Positions 50,607-59,225 of a DNA stretch of 64,000 nt are shown piece after piece. A program made the translations under genes and the position numbers. A model generated the notes under the pieces. That model saw only the letters and a program-made list of their open reading frames with translations, did not search any database and was not told the origin of the DNA. This DNA comes from DATCLS01 sp036563805. Its GTDB lineage: Bacteria; Actinomycetota; Acidimicrobiia; Acidimicrobiales; VFJN01. The first letter of the stretch is position 1. Every line of letters starts with the position of its first letter. The stretch spans positions 1 through 64,000 of the forward strand of contig DATCLS010000068.1 of NCBI GenBank assembly GCA_036563805.1, given 5' to 3'.

Positions 50607-51731
50607 GTGGCTGCTACGAGCCACCGCGTCATTTCGGCCGACTGCCACATCAACGAGCCGCCGCACGTGTTCGACCGCGTGCCGCCGGAATACCGTGACC
50701 GCACGCCTCGCATGATGCGGGGCGAGGACGGCGGTGACGGCTGGAGCTTCGACGGCCAGCCCCCGAAGCGCACGTTCGGCATCGAAGCCATGGCCGGGCG
50801 GGCCAAAGGCGACTTTCAGCTCCAAGGGCTGCGCTTCGACGAGATCATGCCCGGCAACTACGACGGCGCTGCCCACGTCGCCGACATGGAGCGCGACGGT
50901 GTCGACGTCAGCGTCGTCTACCCGGCCCACGCCATCTTCACCTACATCGAGCCCGACCGGGGCTTGGCCCTCGCCTGCCTGCGGTCGTACAACGACTGGG
51001 TCCTCGAGGAGTTCCAGGGGGCGGCGCCCGACCGCCTGGTCGGCCTGCCCATGCTGCCGGTCGACGACGGCATGGACGTCACCGTCGCCGAGCTGGAGCG
51101 GGTGGCGGCCAAGGGGGCCCGGGGCTGCTTCATCCCCGGCATGCCCCGCCGGCCCTACAACGACCGCTACTACGAGCCCCTGTGGCGGGCCGCCTCGGAG
51201 ACCGGGCTGGCGCTCAGCTTCCACCGGACGTTCGGCGGGGCGCCGCCCGACGCCGACTGGGACGAGCTGGTCGAGCAGAACGTGAGCGTGGCCGGCATCG
51301 TCAACCGGTTCTTCAGCGGCGTGCGCCCGCTGACCTACCTGATCTTCGACGGCGTGTTCGACCGGAACCCGAACCTCAAGATCGTGGCCGCCGAGGTCAA
51401 CTGCGGGTGGGTGCCGTTCTGGGCCCAGACCATGGACCACACGCTGGCGACCGAGGGGGCCTGGGCGGGGGTCGAGCTCGCCCGCCAGCCCAGCGAGTAC
51501 CTCGGCGAGAACGTGTTCGTCACCATCCTCGACGACCACGTGGGCTTCGACCTCATGCGGGCCGGGTTCCCCCGCCTGGCCGACACCTGCATGTTCTCGA
51601 CCGATTACCCCCACAGCGTGACGCTGTGGCCGGACACGCAGAAGCATGTGGCCGAGCTGACCGCCGGGCTGGACCCGGAGGACGCCCGCAAGGTCCTGTC
51701 CGGCAACGCCGAGCGGGTGTACGGGGTGTGA
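50607..51731 (+). CDS. Amidohydrolase family protein (PF04909 type), copy 2 of the operon
   Basis: The 374-residue protein starts at GTG 50607 with ISADCHINEPPHVF and has the His in LALSFHRTFGG, HTL and the terminal FSTDYPHSVTLWPDT motif with metal Asp. The metal site looks intact. It follows copy 1 after 3 bases and shares its stop with the next start (GTGA). Confidence 0.88.
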   Translation: MAATSHRVISADCHINEPPHVFDRVPPEYRDRTPRMMRGEDGGDGWSFDGQPPKRTFGIEAMAGRAKGDFQLQGLRFDEIMPGNYDGAAHVADMERDGVDVSVVYPAHAIFTYIEPDRGLALACLRSYNDWVLEEFQGAAPDRLVGLPMLPVDDGMDVTVAELERVAAKGARGCFIPGMPRRPYNDRYYEPLWRAASETGLALSFHRTFGGAPPDADWDELVEQNVSVAGIVNRFFSGVRPLTYLIFDGVFDRNPNLKIVAAEVNCGWVPFWAQTMDHTLATEGAWAGVELARQPSEYLGENVFVTILDDHVGFDLMRAGFPRLADTCMFSTDYPHSVTLWPDTQKHVAELTAGLDPEDARKVLSGNAERVYGV

Positions 51732-52243
51732 CCGTGTTGGGCGTCGTCTACCAGGTCCAACCCCAGCCGCCGGAGCCCGAGCACACCCGGTGGTTCCCGG
51801 CCGGCGCCGTCACGTTCGGCGTCGAGCACCGCGACGTCGACCCGGCCGGGCTGGCCGCCACCTACGCCGACGACCCGGCGGCCATGGCCGAGATCGAGGA
51901 GAAGTCGCCCGAAGGCGGCTTCTACGACTCGGGCGTGTCGCTGCACGTCAACGGCACCGACGACGGCCACGAGTACCTGCGCTTCGACCTGTTCGAGGGC
52001 GAGCCGCACTACCACTACGTGCGGCCGAGCGGCGACCACAACCACGTCGTGCCGATCGATCCGGTCGCACACGGCGACCTGCTCACCTTCGCCGTCGGAT
52101 GCCTGCGCGAGCGGCTCGAGCCCATGCTGCGGCACGCCGGGGGCGACGCCGTGGCCGACGCGCTCGACCCGGGTGTGCAGGGACCGGTGATCGACGAGGT
52201 CGAGGCACTGGCCCGCCGGCTGGCCGCCGGTCCCCAGCCGTGA
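51728..52243 (+). CDS. Conserved hypothetical protein, DUF7700-like
   Basis: The 171-residue protein is bounded by 4-base overlaps at both ends (GTGA with the amidohydrolase and with the CoA synthetase). It has GVSLHVNGTDDGHEYLRFDL and the His-rich segment FEGEPHYHYVRPSGDHNHVV, which could bind a metal or stabilise a small beta-rich fold, and a helical C-terminus (LERLEPMLRHAGG-like). I do not recognise a family with confidence; the DUF7700 link is tentative. Its place between amidohydrolase and CoA ligase genes suggests a role in the pathway. Confidence 0.6.
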   Translation: MTVLGVVYQVQPQPPEPEHTRWFPAGAVTFGVEHRDVDPAGLAATYADDPAAMAEIEEKSPEGGFYDSGVSLHVNGTDDGHEYLRFDLFEGEPHYHYVRPSGDHNHVVPIDPVAHGDLLTFAVGCLRERLEPMLRHAGGDAVADALDPGVQGPVIDEVEALARRLAAGPQP

Positions 52244-54525
52244 CCGGGGTGGCCGCCGGGCCGGCCGCCCCGGCCGGGGCGACCGCCGCGTCGGCGTCGC
52301 CGGGCGGTTCCACGGTCGTCCCCGAACCGGAGGTCAAGGCCGCGCTGGCCGAGCGCGGGGTGGCGGTCCCGGCCGGGGTGGTGGTGGGCCCCGGCGGGGA
52401 CGTTGCGGCCCAGGCCCAGAGTCTGCGCCCGCCGCTGGTGCTCAAGGCGTTCGGGCCTGGCATCGTCCACAAGAGCGACCTGGGGGCGGTGGCGCTCGGG
52501 CTCGAGCCCGGCGACCTGGACCGGGCGGCGGCCGACATGGCCGCCGGGTTGCGCGACCGTCACGGCGTCCAGCCGGCCGGTTTCCTGGTCGAGGAGCAGC
52601 ACGCCGGGGGCCTGGAGGTCCTGGTCGGCGTCGTGCGCCGGCCCCCGTTCGGCCCGGTGGTGGCGCTCGGGCTGGGCGGCACCCTGGCCGAGGTGCTCGA
52701 CCAGGTGGCGCTGCGCCTGTTCCCGGTCACCGAGCGCGACGCCCGCCAGCTGGTGCGGACCGGGCCCCTCGGCCCGCTCCTGGGCGGCGTGCGGGGCGGG
52801 CCGCCGCTCGACGAGGAGGCGCTGGTCCGCCTGGTCCTGGCGCTGGGTGGCGAGGACGGGTTGGCCGCCGCCCACGGCGACCGGCTGGCCGAGCTGGAGT
52901 GCAACCCCGTCGTGGTCGGGCCCGACGGCGCCGTGGCGCTCGACGCCCGGCTCCTGCTGCGCGACGCGCCGGCCTCCTCCGACACGGCGGCGGGACCGGA
53001 CGGCAACGGGCGACCGGCGCCGGCCACCGACTTCACGCGGCTGTTCCGGCCCCGGGCGGTGGCGGTGGCCGGCGCCTCGACCAAGCGGCCGGGGTTCGGC
53101 AACCGGGCACTGGCCGCCTACCGGTCCATGGGCTGGACCGACGGGTTGTACGCCATCCATCCGACCGCCGCCGAGGTCGACGGCGTCCCCGCCCGCCCGT
53201 CCGTGGCCGACATCGACGACGTCGTCGACTACCTGCTAGTCGCCGTCCCCGCCGAGCGGTGTCCGGACATGGTGCGGTCGGCGGCCGGACGCGTCTCGTT
53301 CGTCCACGTGATCAGCGGCGGCTTCAGCGAGGCCGGTCCCGAGGGCGCCCGGCTCGAGGCCGAGCTGGCGGCCGCGGCCCGGGAGGCCGGCGTCCGAGTC
53401 CTGGGGCCGAACTGCATCGGCGTGTACTCACCGGCCGGCCGCCAGGCGTTCCAGCGCGGCGACCCCCGGGCCGAGGGCCCGGTGGGCATCGTGTCGCAGA
53501 GCGGCGGGCTGGCCGGCGACATCATCAAGGCGGGCGCCCGCCGCGGCCTGCGCTTCTCGCACCTGGCCACGGTGGGCAACGCCGTCGACGTCACGCCGGG
53601 CGAGCTGCTCGGGTGGCTGGTCGACGACCCCGCCACCGAGGTCGTGGGCGTGTACCTCGAGGGCTCGGCCGACGCCGAGCGGCTGACCGCCGCCCTGCGC
53701 CGGGCGGCCGGCCGGGTGCCGGTGGCGCTGCTGCTCGGCGGCCAGAGCGACCAGGGGGCGGCGGCCGTCGCATCGCACACCGGGTCGCTGGCCGGCGACC
53801 GCCGGGTGTGGCAGGCCGTGGCCGACGCCACCGGCGCCGTCCTCGTCAGCACGCTCGAAGACCTGCTCGCCGTGCTGGCCTACGCCCAGCGGTGGCGGCC
53901 GGCCGCCAGCCGGCCCGACGCCGGTGGCGCGTCCGCCGCGGGGCCCGCCGCGGGCGACGTGCTGGTCCTCGGGGTCGGCGGCGGGGCGTCGGTGCTGGCC
54001 ACCGACGCCTGCGACCGGGCCGGCCTGGCCGTGACCCCGACCGGGCCCGACGTCCGGGACGCGTTGCGGGCGCTGGGCTACGGCGTGGGGACCAGCGTGG
54101 CCAACCCGGTGGAGATCCCGTTCGGGCCGGTCGTCCCGCCCGGGACGCTGCCCCGGGTGCTCGACCCCGTGCTGGCCGCCCAGCCCTACGCCGACGTGCT
54201 GGTCCACGTGAACGTGCAGGCGTTCTACAGCTACGGCGAGGCCGGCATCGCCCCGCTCGTCGATCAGCTCGAGGCGCTGGCCGCCGGGGCGTGGCCGGCC
54301 ACCCGGCTGGCCGTCGTGGTCCGCAACCTGGAGTGCGCTCCCGGCGCCGACGCCGAGCGGCTGCGGGAGGCGCTGGTCGGGCTCGACCTGCCCTTGTTCC
54401 GCGACTTCGACGAGGCCGCCACCGCCATCGCCGCCGCCCAGCGGTTCGCGGCGGCATCCGCGGACCCCGAGATCTCGGCGTCCGCCGAGTCCAGCATGTC
54501 CGTCACCGAGGGGAGGGGACGATGA
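52240..54525 (+). CDS. NDP-forming acyl-CoA synthetase (ATP-grasp plus CoA-binding domains)
   Basis: The 761-residue enzyme has an N-terminal ATP-grasp domain (LKAFGPGIVHKSDLGAVALG, VALGLGGTLAEVL, and ELECNPVVVGPDGAVALDAR), then a CoA-binding domain (LFRPRAVAVAGASTKRPGFG) and a succinyl-CoA-ligase-like domain (GPNCIGVYSPAG, IVSQSGGLAGDII, VGNAVDV, phosphohistidine-type SHTGSLAGD). This domain order (ATP-grasp first) is a circular permutation of the ADP-forming acetyl-CoA synthetase and occurs in many actinobacteria. It joins CoA to an organic acid, using ATP. The GTG overlaps the preceding gene and ATG of the next gene overlaps its stop. Confidence 0.9.
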   Translation: MTGVAAGPAAPAGATAASASPGGSTVVPEPEVKAALAERGVAVPAGVVVGPGGDVAAQAQSLRPPLVLKAFGPGIVHKSDLGAVALGLEPGDLDRAAADMAAGLRDRHGVQPAGFLVEEQHAGGLEVLVGVVRRPPFGPVVALGLGGTLAEVLDQVALRLFPVTERDARQLVRTGPLGPLLGGVRGGPPLDEEALVRLVLALGGEDGLAAAHGDRLAELECNPVVVGPDGAVALDARLLLRDAPASSDTAAGPDGNGRPAPATDFTRLFRPRAVAVAGASTKRPGFGNRALAAYRSMGWTDGLYAIHPTAAEVDGVPARPSVADIDDVVDYLLVAVPAERCPDMVRSAAGRVSFVHVISGGFSEAGPEGARLEAELAAAAREAGVRVLGPNCIGVYSPAGRQAFQRGDPRAEGPVGIVSQSGGLAGDIIKAGARRGLRFSHLATVGNAVDVTPGELLGWLVDDPATEVVGVYLEGSADAERLTAALRRAAGRVPVALLLGGQSDQGAAAVASHTGSLAGDRRVWQAVADATGAVLVSTLEDLLAVLAYAQRWRPAASRPDAGGASAAGPAAGDVLVLGVGGGASVLATDACDRAGLAVTPTGPDVRDALRALGYGVGTSVANPVEIPFGPVVPPGTLPRVLDPVLAAQPYADVLVHVNVQAFYSYGEAGIAPLVDQLEALAAGAWPATRLAVVVRNLECAPGADAERLREALVGLDLPLFRDFDEAATAIAAAQRFAAASADPEISASAESSMSVTEGRGR

Positions 54526-55913
54526 CGATCGGTGTGCGTCACCCTTGGCAGGCTGTTGATTACGGCGAGTTGGTGCGGCGTTTTCCGCCGCCGCCGGAGT
54601 ACTTCGAGCGGGCGTGGTATGCCGAGCCGGAGGAGATCGACCGGTTGAAGTTGGCCCGGGTGCGGGATCGGGCGGATCGGGCCTACCGGGTGCCGTTCTT
54701 TCGGCGTCGTTGGGACGAGGCGGGGTTCGATCCGCGTGACCTGCGGTCGTTGGATGATTTGGCCAAGGTGCCGTTCTACACGGTCGACGACATCCGCCAG
54801 AGCATCGAGGACCACCCGCCTTATGGCGATTACCAGGGTGTGCGGGTGGAGGACGTGTTGCGTGAGCCGGTGCGGATCCACATGTCGGGGGGCACGACCG
54901 GGACGCCTCGCCCCACGCTGTACACGCAGTGGGACCGGGAGGTGGGTGGCGTGCTCACCGCCCGGGGCATGTATCTGCAGGGCATCCGGCCCGGCGACGT
55001 GGTGCTCAACAGCTGGTCCTATGGGCTGCACAACGGCGCGTTCAGTTTCGATGAGCCGCTGCACCGGTGGTTGAGCTGTGTGGTCATCCACACCAGCACC
55101 GGGAACGTGACCAGCACGCGCAAGCAGGTGCAGTTGGCCCGCGACTACAAGGCGGCGGCCATCCTCACCACCGGCGACTACCTGCTGCGCATCGTGGCCG
55201 AGGCCGAGGCCATGGGCATCGACGTGCGCCGCGACCTGAGCATCCGGTCGCTGGCCACCTGCATCGGCAACGAGGAGGAGCTGGAGGCCATCTTCGGCGT
55301 GCCGGCCCTGGCCACCTACGGGTTCCACGAGGTCGGCTACGTGGCTGTCGAGTGCCCGGCCAAGCAGGGCCTCCACATCTTCGAGGACGCCTTCCACGTC
55401 GAGGTCGTCGACCCCGACACCGGCGAGCCGCTGCCCGACGGCGAGACCGGCGCCCTGGTGGTCACCGAGTTCTACAAGACCGGCAGCCCGCAGTTCCGCT
55501 ACAACATCATGGACCTGTCGTTCCTGTACCCCCGGGAACGCTGCGCGTGCGGCAGCTGGCTCCGCCGCATGGGCCGCTTCGCCGGCCGGGGCGACAACAT
55601 GGTCAAACTCCGCGGCGTGAACGTCTGGCCCGAGGGCGTCGGGCGGATCGCCACCGCCGTCCCCGGCGCCACGCCCGACTACCTCGTGCGGGCCTACCGG
55701 CGCGACGGCCGCGACGAGCTGGAGGTGTCCGTGGCCAGCGACGCCCCACCCGAGACGTGGGACGACCTGCGCACCGAGATCGAGCGCCAGCTCCACGACC
55801 AGCTCGGCGTACGCATCGGCGCCCGCATCGTGGCCCCCGGCGCCCTCGACGACCTCACCGAGATCCGGACCTCGCCGAAGCCCAAGCGCTTCCGCGACGA
55901 GCGCCGCTCGTGA
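54522..55913 (+). CDS. Phenylacetate-CoA ligase-like AMP-forming CoA ligase
   Basis: The 463-residue adenylating enzyme has the AMP-binding P-loop SGGTTGTPRPT (about 124-134), and the C-terminal KLRGVNVWPEGVGRI and CACGSWLRRMGRFAGRG segments found in PaaK-type ligases. ATG 54522 overlaps the previous stop, GTGA joins it to the next gene. Codon usage changes part-way: up to about 55,100 the gene uses many TTG, CGT, GAT and GTT-type codons, after that it uses normal C-ending codons. It activates an aryl or alkyl acid. Confidence 0.9.
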   Translation: MTIGVRHPWQAVDYGELVRRFPPPPEYFERAWYAEPEEIDRLKLARVRDRADRAYRVPFFRRRWDEAGFDPRDLRSLDDLAKVPFYTVDDIRQSIEDHPPYGDYQGVRVEDVLREPVRIHMSGGTTGTPRPTLYTQWDREVGGVLTARGMYLQGIRPGDVVLNSWSYGLHNGAFSFDEPLHRWLSCVVIHTSTGNVTSTRKQVQLARDYKAAAILTTGDYLLRIVAEAEAMGIDVRRDLSIRSLATCIGNEEELEAIFGVPALATYGFHEVGYVAVECPAKQGLHIFEDAFHVEVVDPDTGEPLPDGETGALVVTEFYKTGSPQFRYNIMDLSFLYPRERCACGSWLRRMGRFAGRGDNMVKLRGVNVWPEGVGRIATAVPGATPDYLVRAYRRDGRDELEVSVASDAPPETWDDLRTEIERQLHDQLGVRIGARIVAPGALDDLTEIRTSPKPKRFRDERRS

Positions 55914-56827
55914 GCACCGTGACCCGCCCCCCGGTCGTCGACTACCTGTGCAACTCGTTCCTACCCGAACGCGCCGCCGACTGGGACCGCATCGTCGCCG
56001 CCCAAGGCGTCCCGCTCAAAGTGCGCCGCGACCCCACCGACAGCTTCGCCCCACCCGACGAGCTCGTAGCCCGCATGGACGAGCTCGGCATCGCCACCCT
56101 CATCGTCGTCACCGGCGACCCCCACGCCTCGCTGGTGATGCCCCACTACACCGAGATCATCGCCCGCTGGGAGGAAACCGAAAACCTCGCCGCCACCCAC
56201 CCCGGCCGCTTCGTCGGACTGTGGGCCATCGACCTCGACCAAGGCATGGCCGGCGTGCGCCGCGCCGCCCAAGCCCTGGACGCCCCCTGGATCGTCGGAC
56301 TCTGGAACCACGTCCACTCCTTCGACCGGCCCTTCGACCACGCCGACCTCTACCCCTTCTACGCCCTCGCCTCCGAACGCGACGTCCCAGTCGTCATGCA
56401 GGCCGGCACCTCCGGCGGCCTTGCACCCAGCGCCTGCGGCCAACCCATCGGCATCGACCGACCCGCCCTCTACTTCCCCGACACCACCTTCGTGCTCTCC
56501 CACACCGGCTGGCCCTGGGTCACCGAGGCCATCGCCATGGCCCTCAAACACCCCAACGTGTACCTCGGCACCGCCGCCTACCCACCCCGCCACTGGAACG
56601 ACGAGCTCGTCACCTTCATCCGCCGACCCGGCCGCCACAAGGTCCTGTTCGGCACCAACTTCCCCACCGTCGGCCACCGACACGCCCTCACCCAACTCCC
56701 CGAGCTCAACCTCGGCACCGACATCGAACAACTCCTCCTGTCCGACAACGCCCGCCGCGTGTTCCGCCGGCTGCCGCCACCCCCGGCGTCCGGTCCTGCC
56801 GAAGGTCAAGGTCAAACGGACGACTGA
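55910..56827 (+). CDS. Amidohydrolase-fold protein lacking metal ligands
   Basis: This 305-residue protein resembles PF04909 amidohydrolases in FVLSHTGWPWVTEAIA, HPNVYLGTAAYPP and VLFGTNFPTVGHRHA, but the N-terminal HxH motif is absent (VDYLCNSF), the usual metal His is Gln (VVMQAGTSGG) and the last Asp is Asn (GTNFP). It is therefore probably metal-independent or a pseudo-enzyme; LigI-type lactonases are a precedent for metal-free activity. Codon usage is C-ending with many CAA, AAA and GAA codons, unlike its neighbours. It is joined to the CoA ligase by GTGA. Confidence 0.85.
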   Translation: MSTVTRPPVVDYLCNSFLPERAADWDRIVAAQGVPLKVRRDPTDSFAPPDELVARMDELGIATLIVVTGDPHASLVMPHYTEIIARWEETENLAATHPGRFVGLWAIDLDQGMAGVRRAAQALDAPWIVGLWNHVHSFDRPFDHADLYPFYALASERDVPVVMQAGTSGGLAPSACGQPIGIDRPALYFPDTTFVLSHTGWPWVTEAIAMALKHPNVYLGTAAYPPRHWNDELVTFIRRPGRHKVLFGTNFPTVGHRHALTQLPELNLGTDIEQLLLSDNARRVFRRLPPPPASGPAEGQGQTDD

Positions 56828-56840
56828 GTAACATGGCGGA

Positions 56841-57551
56841 ATGCCCGCTCAAGCGGCTATGAGCCGGAAGCGCGGCCGTCGCTCCGGCGTCCGGAGCAAC
56901 GAGGCCGGCCACGAGACCCGCGAGCGCCTGCTCGACGCAGCCGAGAGGCTGTTCGCCGAGCGCGGGCTGGACGCCGTCTCGGTGCGCGACATCACCGAGG
57001 AGGCGGGCGCCAACACCGCTTCGATCCACTACCACTTCGGGTCGAAGCTCGACCTGATCGCGGCGACGCTCCGGCGTCGCGCCGACGGCCTCGGGGCCCG
57101 GCGCGACGAGCTGCTCGACGAGGTCGAGGCCCGCGAGGACGTCGACCTCCGCTCGGTCGTCGAGGCGCTCGTCCGGCCCACCGCCGAGTTGGCCGCCTCG
57201 AGCGAGGGCGGGCGCCACTACGTCGCGTTCCTGGCCGCCCTCGGCAACCACGCCGAGCTCGTGCCGGTGCTGTTCGAGCTGTTCGACCCCTACACCGAGC
57301 GGTTCCTCAAGGTGCTGGCCCGGGCCACGCCCGAGCTGCCCGACGACGTGCGGCTCATGCGGTTCGCGGTCAGCAAGGAGCTGATCAACCGGGTGCTCGG
57401 CCAGCCCGACGGCCAGGTGCGTTGGTGGCTCGAGCAGCGCCAGCCCGGCGCCGCCCGCTTCATCGTCGACCGGATGATGGACCTGCTGGTCGGTGTGTTC
57501 CAGGCCCCCGTGTCCACGCCGCGCTACGCCGACCTCGACATCGCGCCCTGA
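56841..57551 (+). CDS. TetR-family transcriptional regulator
   Basis: The 236-residue protein has a basic leader, TetR DNA-binding domain (RERLLDAAERLFAERGLDAV, EEAGANTASIHYHFGSKLDL) and a helical effector domain with GGRHYVAFLAALGNHAEL. ATG 56841 may be replaced by ATG 56859. It is 13 bases after the amidohydrolase-fold gene, last of the nine-gene unit, and is the natural candidate for its regulator. Confidence 0.9.
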   Translation: MPAQAAMSRKRGRRSGVRSNEAGHETRERLLDAAERLFAERGLDAVSVRDITEEAGANTASIHYHFGSKLDLIAATLRRRADGLGARRDELLDEVEAREDVDLRSVVEALVRPTAELAASSEGGRHYVAFLAALGNHAELVPVLFELFDPYTERFLKVLARATPELPDDVRLMRFAVSKELINRVLGQPDGQVRWWLEQRQPGAARFIVDRMMDLLVGVFQAPVSTPRYADLDIAP

Positions 57552-57611
57552 CGGGCCGGGCTCCCGGCGGGGTGGCGGCCCCCTGGTGGGGCCCGGCGCC
57601 AGCCGCCGGGC

Positions 57612-59225
57612 TCAGGCGCCGGGCGGCGGCGCGCCGAGCCCGCCGCCGCCCGAGGTCTCCATGACGAAGCGGTCGCCGCGCTCGAACCGGAGGTTGGTGG
57701 CCTTGGCCGGCAGGACCTCCTCCGTGCCGTCCGGGCGCCGCCGCCGGTAGGAGCCGGGTCGCCCCGGCGACCCGCCGTCCCGGCCGGGCGGGGGGAGCCG
57801 CAGCCGGTCGCCCCGGGTGTCGACCAAGGCGTCGTCCAGCAGCTCGATCACGGTCCGGGTGCCGCGGCCGCCCCGCCAGCGGCCGGCACCGCCCGAGTCG
57901 GGGATCAGCTCCACCGCCTCGAACCGCAGCGGGACCGCGGCCTCGATCGGCTCCACCTGGGGGATGAGGTTGCGGCCGCCGCCGAACAGCCCGCCGGCCG
58001 CGTCGAGGCCGTCCAGGCCGCGGCGGGCGCCGCTGCCCCCGAAGTCGAACGCCATGTGGAGCCAGTGCCGCCCGTCCGGGCGCCGGCCGCCGATGCTGAA
58101 GCCCTGGAGGATGCCGGACGCGGCCACGGTGTGCTCGGGCGACGCCTGGGCCAGCGCCTCGTACAGGGCCTCGACCGCGGCGCACACCGCGATGTGGCGG
58201 CCGCCGCCCGGGTACGGCCGGGTCGGGTTGACCAGGCTGCCCTCGGGCAGGACCACCTCGATCGGCCGGAAGCAACCCTCGTTCATCGGGATCGTGGCGT
58301 CGACGAACGACCGGACCGCATAGAGCACGCCCGACAGCACCTGCGAGGCGCCGGCGTTGACGGCGGCCGGCACCTGGTCGTCGGTGCCGGTGAAGTCGAT
58401 GCGGATCGTGTCGCCCGCCACCTCGGCGGTCACCCGGACCCACAGCTCGCGCCCCGGCACCTGGCCGTCATCGTCGATCGGGTAGGCGCCGCGGTAGGTG
58501 CCGTCGGCCAGGCCGGCGATCTCCTGGCGCATGCGGCGCTCGGCGTAGTCCCAGGCGGCGGTGACGCCGGCGGCGAACCCGTCTGGGCCGTGGGCCGCCA
58601 CCAGCTCGTCCACCCGGCGGGCCGCCACCGCCGTCCCGGCCACCAGGGCCCGGACGTCGCCGAGCAGCTTGTCGGGCTGGCGGCTGTTGGCGGCGAGCAG
58701 GGCCTCGATGTCGGCCACCGGGCCCTCAGCGGTGGCCAGCCGCACCGGCGGCAGCTGCAGCCCCTCGAGGAACACGTCGGTGGCGTCGGCGGCCATGCCG
58801 CCGGCCGACAGGCCGCCCAGGTCGGCGACGTGGATGAGCGTCCCGGTGAACCACCGGGCCTCACCCTCGACGAACACCGGCCGGAACACGATCAGGTCGT
58901 TCGCGTGGATGCCGCCCCCGTAGACGTCGTTGGTGACGAACACGTCGCCCGGGGCCATGCCGGCGGCCGGGTGGCGGGCGAGCACGGGGGGCAGCGACGA
59001 GCGCAGGCTGGCGGCGTGCGACAGCGACGTCGACTGCGACTGGGCGACCAGGTGGCCCTCGGCGTCGAGCACGGCGGCGGCCGCGTCGGCGCCCTCGACG
59101 ATGAACGTCGAGTGGGCGCCCCGGACGACCACGATGCCGGCCTCCTCGGCGGCGACGGCCAGGGCGTTGCGGAACACCTCGGCCGTGAGCGGGTCGGTGG
59201 GACGGTCGGTGGGTGGGGACGTCAC
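57612..59225 (-). CDS. hyuB: Hydantoinase B/oxoprolinase-family protein
   Basis: The 537-residue subunit has the family pattern: PLTAEVFRNALAVAAEEAG, FVTNDVYGGGIHANDLIVFR, PYPGGGRHIAVCAAVEALYE and GGSGARRGLDG. From GTG 59225 it overlaps the HyuA stop (GTGA). With HyuA it forms an ATP-dependent hydrolase or carboxylase. The family includes N-methylhydantoinase, 5-oxoprolinase and acetone or acetophenone carboxylases, and sequence alone does not separate them. Confidence 0.92.
   Translation of the reverse strand: MTSPPTDRPTDPLTAEVFRNALAVAAEEAGIVVVRGAHSTFIVEGADAAAAVLDAEGHLVAQSQSTSLSHAASLRSSLPPVLARHPAAGMAPGDVFVTNDVYGGGIHANDLIVFRPVFVEGEARWFTGTLIHVADLGGLSAGGMAADATDVFLEGLQLPPVRLATAEGPVADIEALLAANSRQPDKLLGDVRALVAGTAVAARRVDELVAAHGPDGFAAGVTAAWDYAERRMRQEIAGLADGTYRGAYPIDDDGQVPGRELWVRVTAEVAGDTIRIDFTGTDDQVPAAVNAGASQVLSGVLYAVRSFVDATIPMNEGCFRPIEVVLPEGSLVNPTRPYPGGGRHIAVCAAVEALYEALAQASPEHTVAASGILQGFSIGGRRPDGRHWLHMAFDFGGSGARRGLDGLDAAGGLFGGGRNLIPQVEPIEAAVPLRFEAVELIPDSGGAGRWRGGRGTRTVIELLDDALVDTRGDRLRLPPPGRDGGSPGRPGSYRRRRPDGTEEVLPAKATNLRFERGDRFVMETSGGGGLGAPPPGA

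Noticed and set aside
47880..51647. Minus-strand ORF of 1255 codons opposite the aldehyde dehydrogenase and amidohydrolase genes
   Set aside because: It is Val/Gly/Arg/His-rich without domains and mirrors genes with clear catalytic motifs; long antisense frames are expected at this GC content.
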